A stretch of DNA of 15,247 bases from Saprospiraceae bacterium (GTDB lineage: Bacteria > Bacteroidota > Bacteroidia > Chitinophagales > Saprospiraceae): the NCBI GenBank assembly GCA_013001805.1, contig JABDLW010000850.1:1-15247 (forward strand), given 5' to 3'. This document shows, one piece after another, positions 8,462 through 14,477 of the stretch; within the stretch, counting starts at the first letter, position 1, and every line of letters begins with the position of its first letter. Both the position numbers and the translations under genes were made by a program. The notes beneath the pieces are model-generated. The model saw only the letters and a list, made by a program, of their open reading frames with translations, searched no databases and had not been told where the DNA came from.

Positions 8462-8476
8462 AACACATTTTGTGTT
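8462..8476. promoter_or_regulatory. Palindrome AACACA-TTT-TGTGTT upstream of the PQQ dehydrogenase gene
   Basis: This is a perfect 15-nt inverted repeat with 6-bp arms. Its edge is 62 nt before the ATG of the cytochrome c-PQQ dehydrogenase gene. It is operator-like in size and place. It is not the usual CRP site (TGTGA-N6-TCACA), since the order of arms is reversed, so linking it to the nearby cyclase would be speculation. Confidence 0.35.
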
Positions 8477-8538
8477 ACATTTACCCCGCCTTTTAGTGAC
8501 CTGATGTTCTTTACCCTTTCAACAATGTGAATCTACAA

Positions 8539-9978
8539 ATGAAATATAAAAATTTCCTCTTTTTAGTTGCAAGCGTGATCTTATTATCCTTAGTACAGTC
8601 CTGTACCAGGACCCCGGAAATGGTTGTCGAGGCTACCCTCGTTCCCGAGACTTTCAACAAATTGTGCGCAACATGCCACGGTGCGGATCTAAAAGGTGAT
8701 ATCGCTCAGAGCCTGCTTGATGGTTCCTGGCAATTTGGTTCCGGGCGAAGTGACATCATGCGGTCAATAAAATTCGGTCACCCCCACCATGGCATGCCCT
8801 CTTGGAGCGCCGTGCTGACAGACGAAGAAATTGATACCCTCGTTGGCTTTTTATTAGCCGAGGAAGAAAGGCTAGGCATTACCAAGCCACCGATTCCAGT
8901 AACATTGGAGACCCAAGACTACCTGGTCAACGTCGAGGTGATGGGAGAAGGCTTGGAAACGCCATGGAGCATTGCGTTTATGAGTGTTGATCGCGCACTT
9001 ATAACGGAAAAGTCAGGGCGCCTGCGGATCATTGAAAATGGAGATCTTCTACCCGACTCAATTTTAGGTATTCCGACCGTACGAGATAATGGTCAGGGAG
9101 GATTACTGGACGTAAATGTCGATCCGGATTTTGAGAACAATGGATGGATTTATCTATCATTCAGCCATCCAATCGATAAGAAGGTAGGCGACGAACTTGC
9201 CCCTGCCATGACATCTATTGTAAGGGGCCGTCTTGCTGATCACACCTGGCAAGATCAAGAAACACTCTTTGAGGCGCCACATGAAACTTATAAAACAGCG
9301 GTGTGGCATTTCGGTAGCCGGATCGTTTTTGATAAAGATGGATACCTCTTTTTCAGTATTGGTGATCGCGGAACGTCGGATGATGCTCAAGACATTAGTA
9401 AGCCCAATGGAAAAATCCATCGCCTGCATCGAGACGGCCGAATTCCAGCATCCAATCCATTTTATGGGCAAAAAGATGCCATACAATCTATTTATTCTTT
9501 CGGACACCGCAATCCGCAAGGACTAGCGGTGCACCCACAAACAAATCAAGTCTGGGACACAGAGCATGGCCCACTAGGGGGTGATGAGCTTAATCTGATA
9601 CAACCTGGTCTAAACTACGGCTGGCCAGTCATTTGTTACGGAATCAATTACAACGGTGAGATCATCACTGAACTCACCCGGAAGGAAGGGATGGAACAAC
9701 CGATTTATTATTGGAAGCCATCTATTGCTGCTTGCGGGGCAGACTTTTATAGTGGAGATCTATTTCCAAAATGGAAAAATCAATTGCTGGTGGGTGCACT
9801 AAAATTTGAGGAAGTACAATTACTCGATATCGAAAAAGACCGGGTAATGTACGGCCAAACCATCTTAAAAAATGCGGGCAGAGTCAGAGATGTGACAACT
9901 GGCCCGGACGGGGCAATCTATGTGGTGCTCAACAGTCCTGATGTGGTCCTTCGACTCAGTCCAGCTGCCGGGATATAG
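8539..9978 (+). CDS. Lipid-anchored cytochrome c-PQQ-dependent aldose dehydrogenase fusion
   Basis: From ATG 8539 the protein has 479 aa; an in-frame GTG at 8527 would only lengthen the signal n-region. A lipoprotein signal ends at LVQSC (Cys22). A class I cytochrome c domain follows: heme motif CATCH (Cys43, Cys46, His47), a probable distal ligand Met86 in GMPSW, ending near residue 110. From about 120 to the end is a six-bladed propeller of the soluble PQQ glucose/aldose dehydrogenase family (GSDH, YliI/Asd type). It shows DNGQGGLLDV, the probable catalytic His257 with Arg261 in WHFGSR, and FGHRNPQGLA with the downstream TEHGP and GLNYGWP. The enzyme would oxidise aldoses to lactones at the envelope, passing electrons from PQQH2 to its own heme and on to the respiratory chain. 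It stands alone on the plus strand, divergent from susC. Sugar specificity and exact acceptor are not visible. Confidence 0.93.
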   Translation: MKYKNFLFLVASVILLSLVQSCTRTPEMVVEATLVPETFNKLCATCHGADLKGDIAQSLLDGSWQFGSGRSDIMRSIKFGHPHHGMPSWSAVLTDEEIDTLVGFLLAEEERLGITKPPIPVTLETQDYLVNVEVMGEGLETPWSIAFMSVDRALITEKSGRLRIIENGDLLPDSILGIPTVRDNGQGGLLDVNVDPDFENNGWIYLSFSHPIDKKVGDELAPAMTSIVRGRLADHTWQDQETLFEAPHETYKTAVWHFGSRIVFDKDGYLFFSIGDRGTSDDAQDISKPNGKIHRLHRDGRIPASNPFYGQKDAIQSIYSFGHRNPQGLAVHPQTNQVWDTEHGPLGGDELNLIQPGLNYGWPVICYGINYNGEIITELTRKEGMEQPIYYWKPSIAACGADFYSGDLFPKWKNQLLVGALKFEEVQLLDIEKDRVMYGQTILKNAGRVRDVTTGPDGAIYVVLNSPDVVLRLSPAAGI

Positions 9979-10043
9979 GCATGTGCAAAATTCAATTTTT
10001 TCGAAATAATATTCCGGGGATATACGGGATTGAATCTGCGATC

Positions 10044-10199
10044 CTATTCATCCAGTATGATCGTGTGGATGAAGTATTTACCGGTAGTCCGATGATTTGA
10101 GATGAGTTCTTCTTTGAGCAGATCCAAATGAAATTGAGTAATGGCATGCTCGGCGATCCACGTAATCGCATTGAGAAAGTCTTGAAATTCTTTTCTCAT
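10044..10199 (-). CDS. Small conserved protein, copy A (51 aa), unknown family
   Basis: A short frame, ATG at 10199-10197 to TAG at 10046-10044, begins MRKEFQDFLNAI and ends YFIHTIILDE. A second copy lies at 11922-12074. The two proteins agree at 43 of 50 aligned positions, with all seven changes conservative (for example Lys/Arg, Asp/Glu, Ser/Thr). The DNA differs at about 34 of 150 bases, with about 21 codons changed silently. That pattern is selection on a protein, not an RNA or chance frame. No signal peptide or membrane helix is seen. The first 34 residues look like amphipathic helix, followed by an SNHRTTG turn and a hydrophobic end. It lies tail-to-tail with the PQQ dehydrogenase gene, 65 nt between stops. 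I do not recognise the family and give no function. Confidence 0.8.
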   Translation of the reverse strand: MRKEFQDFLNAITWIAEHAITQFHLDLLKEELISNHRTTGKYFIHTIILDE

Positions 10200-10616
10200 G
10201 GCTTTTAAAATTTATGTTTTGAATGTCAAAGTGTTCTCTTTCAAGACGATATAATTATTGGAAGATCGGCCAGAAAGAAGGGAATAATTTTGGCTTTTTA
10301 ATTGTTATGCAATTTTCCTGCCACTTGTAATAGTGATCCAATTTTGGGATAATTCCACCTTAATCCTCTTTCCTCGAAAAGATCGGGTGACTGCAAAAGT
10401 TCTCAGAAGCAAGAAAGGATTATGCGAATTGGAAGTTATTCATGCCTTCCCTGCCTGCAGGCCTATCATATAAAGAATTATGTTTTACACCACTCACCAG
10501 ATGCAAAAAATTCCGCCATTAAAAATTAACTTCACAGAAAGGTCATAGCGACTGATTTGGTATTAGCCCAAATTAAATAGGCTGAGTCCACATTTTTAAT
10601 AAGTCAATGAAATGGT
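10200..10616. other. Intergenic region between small gene A and the Gfo/Idh gene
   Basis: About 417 nt of AT-rich sequence are stopped in all frames at short intervals. I find no coding or RNA gene. A perfect 10-nt palindrome GCCTGCAGGC (10453-10462) stands out in the AT-rich surroundings. The right-hand part must hold the promoter of the oxidoreductase gene and the left-hand part that of small gene A. No confident TTG/TAnnTTTG pair was found for either. Confidence 0.45.
10453..10462. repeat. GC-rich perfect palindrome GCCTGCAGGC
   Basis: A 10-nt perfect palindrome lies in AT-rich intergenic DNA, within a CCTTCCCTGCCTGCAGG context. It may be one unit of a dispersed palindromic repeat, but only one copy lies in this window, so this cannot be judged here. 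Confidence 0.3.
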
Positions 10617-11786
10617 GTGAAGAAAGTATCTCGTAAAAGCTTTATCCTAAAAAGTGGCAAACTCACTGCCGCAGCCATTCTGGCTCCTATCACGCTTCAG
10701 GCAAAAGCGATGGGTCTGCAGGATAACAAAATCAGAGTTGGTGTCATAGGTTGCGGAAAAGTGTCAAAGGCCTATCTTCCGCATTTAGCCAAGTCCGATG
10801 TTGTTGAACTAATTGCCACTTGTGATATTATACCCCAGCGAGCCCAGGAAGCGGCCGAAGAATTTCAAATTCCTCACCATTATCCTCATATCGACGCTAT
10901 GATGGCTGGAGCCTCATTTGACTTATTGGTCAATTTGACCGATATGCAGGAACACGGAAGACTAAACCAAATAGCGCTTGAGTCCGGCCACCACGTCTGG
11001 AGTGAGAAGCCCTTAGCCAATTCGTATAAAGAAGGTCGGGGTTTGTTGGATCTTGCCAAGAACCGGGGACTAAAAATTTGGAGTGCACCCGTGGTGGTCA
11101 ACAGTCCGCAATTTGCTTTCATGTCCCGGGCCATCCAGGAGGGTAAGCTGGGTAAAGTAGCCGCTGCTCATGGTCATTATGGCCACCGTGGCCCCAGTTG
11201 GTCCGCTTTTTTCTATGAGCCCGGTGGTGGCAGCCTTCCCGATCTGGGAGTTTACAATCTCGCTACTTTGACTGGTTTGCTGGGACCGGCAAAGTCGGTG
11301 GTTGCCATGACCAGCACCATCACTAAAGAACGAACCACGGGCGACAAGGGAAAGATCACGGTCGAAGCGGAGGACAATGCGATGGTCCTGATGGAGCATG
11401 CCAATGGCACGCTATCGCATGTACAGTCAGGATTCAACTACTTTGATCCTTATGGGCACGAAGGATCCGGTCAAAATCGACCGACTATCTCTATTTGGGG
11501 AACAAAAGCTAATATGAATTTGGTGGGATACGACTGGGCTCCCTTCGGCGTAGACATGGCTACGTTAGACAATCGCGAAACCGTACGGTATATCACCGAT
11601 GCCGGGACCTATCTGTGGGAGGAGGGTGCTACCGTAATAGCTGAGAGTATGGCTAAGGGATCGGAGCCTCTAATTGATCCGGAGCATGCTCTACATGTCC
11701 TGGAAATCATTGAAGCAGCGAGGAAGTCACAGGAAACCGGTAGCCGAATTGATCTGATGTCAGAATTTCCCTATCCATTGGTCTGA
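10617..11786 (+). CDS. Exported Gfo/Idh/MocA oxidoreductase with GFOR-type Tyr active site
   Basis: This 389-aa NAD(P)-dependent oxidoreductase starts at GTG 10617; no in-frame ATG would keep the N-terminus. The N-terminus SRKSFILKSG followed by a hydrophobic stretch to LQAKA resembles a Tat signal with RK in place of RR, so export folded with its cofactor is likely. The Rossmann motif is VGVIGCG (Gly45-Cys46-Gly47). The family EKP motif is at 130-132 (Lys131). In most family members an Asp-x3-His follows (inositol dehydrogenase type). Here it is Asp209-Leu-Gly-Val-Tyr213, the Tyr arrangement of Zymomonas glucose-fructose oxidoreductase, also an exported enzyme. The C-terminal alpha/beta domain is complete. 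It lies downstream of the PQQ dehydrogenase on the same strand, but with a minus-strand gene and 638 nt between, so the two are not one operon. The sugar substrate is not known. Confidence 0.9.
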   Translation: MKKVSRKSFILKSGKLTAAAILAPITLQAKAMGLQDNKIRVGVIGCGKVSKAYLPHLAKSDVVELIATCDIIPQRAQEAAEEFQIPHHYPHIDAMMAGASFDLLVNLTDMQEHGRLNQIALESGHHVWSEKPLANSYKEGRGLLDLAKNRGLKIWSAPVVVNSPQFAFMSRAIQEGKLGKVAAAHGHYGHRGPSWSAFFYEPGGGSLPDLGVYNLATLTGLLGPAKSVVAMTSTITKERTTGDKGKITVEAEDNAMVLMEHANGTLSHVQSGFNYFDPYGHEGSGQNRPTISIWGTKANMNLVGYDWAPFGVDMATLDNRETVRYITDAGTYLWEEGATVIAESMAKGSEPLIDPEHALHVLEIIEAARKSQETGSRIDLMSEFPYPLV

Positions 11787-11841
11787 TCATCCCAGCCTAA
11801 CCTGTATCTTTCTTGAGCTATAAAATTAATTTGTCGAACTG

Positions 11842-11865
11842 ACCAGGAGATGATCGTCTGGTTTT
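11842..11865 (+). terminator. Weak candidate terminator after the Gfo/Idh gene
   Basis: ACCAGG (11842-11847) can pair with TCTGGT (11857-11862), including one G-T pair, around a 9-nt loop, and TTT follows. It sits 56 nt after the stop, between two converging genes. The stem is short and the T-run is poor, so this is only a candidate. Confidence 0.25.
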
Positions 11866-11921
11866 AAGATTCCATTCACGCAATTGCCATCATCGGTGAA
11901 ATATTTAAACAGGATGGTGGT

Positions 11922-12074
11922 TTAGTCAAAAATGATAGTATGAATGAAGTATCGACCGGTTGTGCGGTGATTTGAGATCAATTCTTCTTTTAATAATTCC
12001 AGATGAAGCTGGGTGATGGCATGTTCCGCAATCCAGGAAATCGCGTTAAGAAAGTCTTCAAATTCCTTTTTCAT
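11922..12074 (-). CDS. Small conserved protein, copy B (50 aa), unknown family
   Basis: The frame runs from ATG at 12074-12072 to TAA at 11924-11922. The protein begins MKKEFEDFLNAI, contains EHAITQ and SNHRTTG, and ends YFIHTIIFD. It is a paralogue of the 51-aa frame at 10044-10199, with 86% identical residues over about 77% identical DNA and mostly silent changes. Like copy A it lies tail-to-tail behind a plus-strand sugar oxidoreductase gene (135 nt between stops) and has no export signal. Copy A carries one extra residue (Glu) before its stop. It faces away from the plug lipoprotein gene at 12330. The function is unknown. Its size, charge and helix-like start would suit a small soluble helical protein, which is inference only. 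Confidence 0.8.
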   Translation of the reverse strand: MKKEFEDFLNAISWIAEHAITQLHLELLKEELISNHRTTGRYFIHTIIFD

Positions 12075-12329
12075 GACAATTGATTTTTCAAATTTTCAGA
12101 GTTATTATCAACCTTATGTGTATTTAGTCTTGTGCATTGTCCTATCTGGAGACCATGTTTTTTCCTCAAATATTAGATGGCATCACCGCGAAGCAAGCAC
12201 CTGTAAACATGGTTTCCAACTGTTTTTGTCGATGTAGCCTCCTGCCGCAAGCATGGATCGAGGAACTACCTGCGAAAAGTTCTCGATTAGTAAATGGAAA
12301 AGGGTTAAATTGTCATAAAGAATTTAAGC
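12075..12329. other. Divergent intergenic region between small gene B and the plug lipoprotein
   Basis: These 255 nt carry the promoters of small gene B (minus) and the plug lipoprotein (plus). Plus-strand frames cross it (12013-12237 and 12137-12352), but their translations are Cys- and Ser-rich, overlap real genes and match nothing, so I treat them as chance. No clear promoter pair, hairpin or RNA gene was found. Confidence 0.45.
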
Positions 12330-12749
12330 ATGAAGACTTCGTTAATAACTAATCTATTGGTACCAGGTATGATGGTCCTAATGGCAATCTCCTGTTCAAC
12401 CACCCAACAAGCAACCAGTAGTGCGTCTCCGAAAGCCCCCAAAGAACAACCGGCGTATCGCGAGTTAATTGATATTCTGTCGAAAGAACCCGGTCTTGAC
12501 GTCAAAAAAGTAGGGAGTACGTACGATATTACGATCAGAGGTAAACAGACTTTTAATACCGGACATCAGCCGTTGTATGTGCTTGATGGCATGGTGATCG
12601 GCACGAGTTATGAAGATGCTGCCGGTTCGATCAATATTGTCGATGTGGCCAGCGTAAATGTTTTAAAGGGTTCGGAAGCCACTTCTTATGGCTCAAGAGG
12701 TGCCAATGGGGTCATCGAAATCCGTTTAAAACGTGGCCCTAAGCAATAG
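12330..12749 (+). CDS. Stand-alone TonB-receptor plug-domain lipoprotein
   Basis: This 139-aa protein starts at ATG 12330 with a lipoprotein signal (LMAISC, Cys22). A low-complexity Ser/Pro/Lys linker (about 23-40) and a small domain follow. That domain reproduces the SusC plug core: PLYVLDGMVI (81-90), then INIVDVASVNVLKG, SYGSRGANGVIEI and a basic end (RLKRG). The SusC gene in this window has the corresponding PLYVVDGVVI and IYGTRGSNGVVII. There is no barrel, and the frame ends cleanly rather than by frameshift, so it is not obviously a SusC fragment. It would be a lipid-anchored periplasmic or outer-membrane protein. Its role is unknown; binding to a barrel, to TonB or to another envelope protein are possibilities. 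Its last 11 bases overlap the end of the converging transporter gene. Confidence 0.88.
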   Translation: MKTSLITNLLVPGMMVLMAISCSTTQQATSSASPKAPKEQPAYRELIDILSKEPGLDVKKVGSTYDITIRGKQTFNTGHQPLYVLDGMVIGTSYEDAAGSINIVDVASVNVLKGSEATSYGSRGANGVIEIRLKRGPKQ

Positions 12750-14268
12750 TATACCGGGGAAACACTCTTGATACGAGCATGATTGTGATCAAGCCACTAA
12801 GCATCGCTATGGTCTTGTATGGCACAGTAATTACCAGTCCGTCGGAAGGAAAAGGAAGCCAGGCAGGTAATCCTAAAAAAGGTTCACCACCCCCGGATCT
12901 AATGAAGAGGGCAACCGCAAATCCAGCTAACGCCCCCACCCCGTTAGAACGCCGGTCAAATAGAGCAGTCACCAAAGCGGGAAAGAGCAGGCAATAGACG
13001 AGGTCACTACAAAGGAACCAAAGCTCGTAAATGCTGCCGACCTTCAGTGCAATAAGCATGGCTGTGACTCCCACGATCCAGATCATTTTTTGCAAACGGG
13101 ACTTGTCTTTTGTCGCTTCGTCAACTTTGGGGAAGAGATTCCAATTAAGGATAGAAGAAGAGGCCAGGATCGATGAATCTGCTGAAGACATGACTGCGGC
13201 AGCGATCGCCCCCAGACCTATGGTGGCGACCACCGGGTCACATAAGTATTTGATGACGTGGGGCAACACAAAGGCCGGATCTGCAGGTGGTGGTAATCCC
13301 AGTCCTACCCAATCTGTTCCATAAGCAATGATACCGATCACCACGGGAGGCAGAGCAGCCAGGAAACAAACGACACCCGCTAAAATGGAGAGTCTCACTG
13401 CCGTCGTACTATCCCTGGCAGCCAGCACTCGCTGAAAATAAACCTGCCAGGGAATACCACCAAAAATCAGAAGCAAGGCACTATCCCACCAAATGGCAGT
13501 CGAACTTCCCAGAACACCATGCGTGGGCCACGGCAGGACTTTCTCACCAAAATCGTCCCTGTAATTCGCAAATAGCATTTGCAGGCCAGACCAATCGTCC
13601 AGCAAAGTGACAACAACCAGCAGCAGGCCAATCCAAAGAATCATGAGTTGCACTACGTCTGTAGTTGCTACTGACCAGAGTCCCCCGATTGCCGTGTAAA
13701 GAATGACGATAAATCCTGAGATGATGATTGAGGTAGCGAAATCAATTCCCAGAATGGTACCAAAAGTCGTCCCTAGCGCCACTAAAATGGCCGATATCCA
13801 GAAAAGGTCGCCAAGAAGGGCGGGAATAAAAAAAACAAAATTTGAATATCGTCCAAAGCGGGCTTCCAGGGGATCGAGCATGGTGGTAAAATTCCTCGAC
13901 CGCATAGGTTTGGCAAAAATCAAACCGCCTACTATTAGACTAAGAGCGTAACCCCAGGGGGCCTGCACCCAGATAAGGCCTTCACTGTAAGTATATTCTG
14001 CTGTGCCATTGATAAAACCACCTCCCACCCAGGTAGCGCTCATAGTAAAGATCCCGAGCCAAAGGGGTAGGGAGCGACTGGCCAACATATGATCTCGCGC
14101 TGTCTGCCGGGCGGAACGGAGGGCAACCAGGAAAATCAACGCGTAAAAAATCATAAGCGAAATGAATCCCGGCCAAAATATGCTCCCTCCGATCATGTCG
14201 ATTACCACACCCACAATAAAAAGTATGGCCAGTAGCGCCACGGTAGATTTAATCGGATGGTGAATCAT
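12739..14268 (-). CDS. Sodium:solute symporter resembling high-affinity choline transporters (CHT/SLC5A7-like)
   Basis: This 509-aa integral membrane protein has about 13 hydrophobic helices, the CHT number. It belongs to the sodium:solute symporter (SSS/SLC5) family. Long stretches match animal CHT1 as I recall it: SATWVGGGFINGTAE (Trp80), QAPWGYALSL (Tyr107), FAKPMRS, TMLDP, IPALLGDLFW (Trp157), GGIPWQVYFQRVL (Trp274), AAVMSSADSSIL (Asp364) and GGGEPFLGL. These Trp and Tyr residues correspond to ones lining the choline site in human CHT1 (Trp62, Tyr91, Trp141, Trp254). The likely job is Na+-coupled choline uptake. The start is ATG 14268; a later Met25 would drop the first helix. It is divergent from a probable phosphatidylcholine synthase gene, which supports choline as substrate. 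The stop overlaps the converging plug-lipoprotein gene by 11 bp. A related quaternary amine cannot be excluded. Confidence 0.9.
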   Translation of the reverse strand: MIHHPIKSTVALLAILFIVGVVIDMIGGSIFWPGFISLMIFYALIFLVALRSARQTARDHMLASRSLPLWLGIFTMSATWVGGGFINGTAEYTYSEGLIWVQAPWGYALSLIVGGLIFAKPMRSRNFTTMLDPLEARFGRYSNFVFFIPALLGDLFWISAILVALGTTFGTILGIDFATSIIISGFIVILYTAIGGLWSVATTDVVQLMILWIGLLLVVVTLLDDWSGLQMLFANYRDDFGEKVLPWPTHGVLGSSTAIWWDSALLLIFGGIPWQVYFQRVLAARDSTTAVRLSILAGVVCFLAALPPVVIGIIAYGTDWVGLGLPPPADPAFVLPHVIKYLCDPVVATIGLGAIAAAVMSSADSSILASSSILNWNLFPKVDEATKDKSRLQKMIWIVGVTAMLIALKVGSIYELWFLCSDLVYCLLFPALVTALFDRRSNGVGALAGFAVALFIRSGGGEPFLGLPAWLPFPSDGLVITVPYKTIAMLSGLITIMLVSRVFPRYTIA

Positions 14269-14477
14269 GTTTCAATGATACTAAATACTCACAGATACTG
14301 GTAGATCGGCGACATGGTGTTTTATACCAGGTATGGTCAGACGATCAATCCCTGGCGGTTGAATGTGCAAAAGGCTTTTCCGATTCTATTGGGTAGAGGG
14401 CTTTTCCCAGTTTTTATTCACTGAGATGTAAATTGAGGGGCCCTATGCTTACATTTACTCAAGACAAGTAATCAATC
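14269..14477. promoter_or_regulatory. Divergent promoter region of the choline transporter and Pcs genes
   Basis: This 209-nt gap lies between two divergent genes of one apparent pathway and must hold both promoters. It contains a palindrome ATACC-A-GGTAT (14324-14334) and a 9-bp direct repeat GGCTTTTCC (14373-14381 and 14399-14407), 26 nt apart start to start. Either could be a shared operator. No clean Bacteroidota promoter pair was found. Confidence 0.45.

Larger units (their letters stand above)
8097..8538. other. Divergent intergenic region between susC and the PQQ dehydrogenase gene
   Basis: About 440 nt separate the two divergent genes. I see no RNA gene. A 94-codon minus-strand frame (8167-8451) exists, but its translation resembles nothing I know and it ends in the susC promoter area; I do not call it a gene. 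The region has four perfect or near-perfect inverted repeats: 8127-8142, 8156-8167, 8344-8356 (AGACTC-T-GAGTCT) and 8462-8476. This suggests a regulatory region serving both directions. Confidence 0.5.

Noticed and set aside
8462..8476. CRP-type cAMP receptor site upstream of the PQQ dehydrogenase
   Set aside because: The usual TGTGA-N6-TCACA order is absent; the repeat is AACACA-TTT-TGTGTT, so tying it to the cyclase would be unsupported.
12013..12352. Plus-strand frames of 71-74 codons near small gene B and upstream of the plug lipoprotein
   Set aside because: They overlap small gene B or the lipoprotein start, have odd composition rich in Cys and Ser, and resemble nothing known.
12330..12749. 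Truncated susC pseudogene instead of a real lipoprotein
   Set aside because: It has its own signal peptide with a lipobox, a linker and a clean stop, with no barrel remnants after it, so it reads as an intact small gene.
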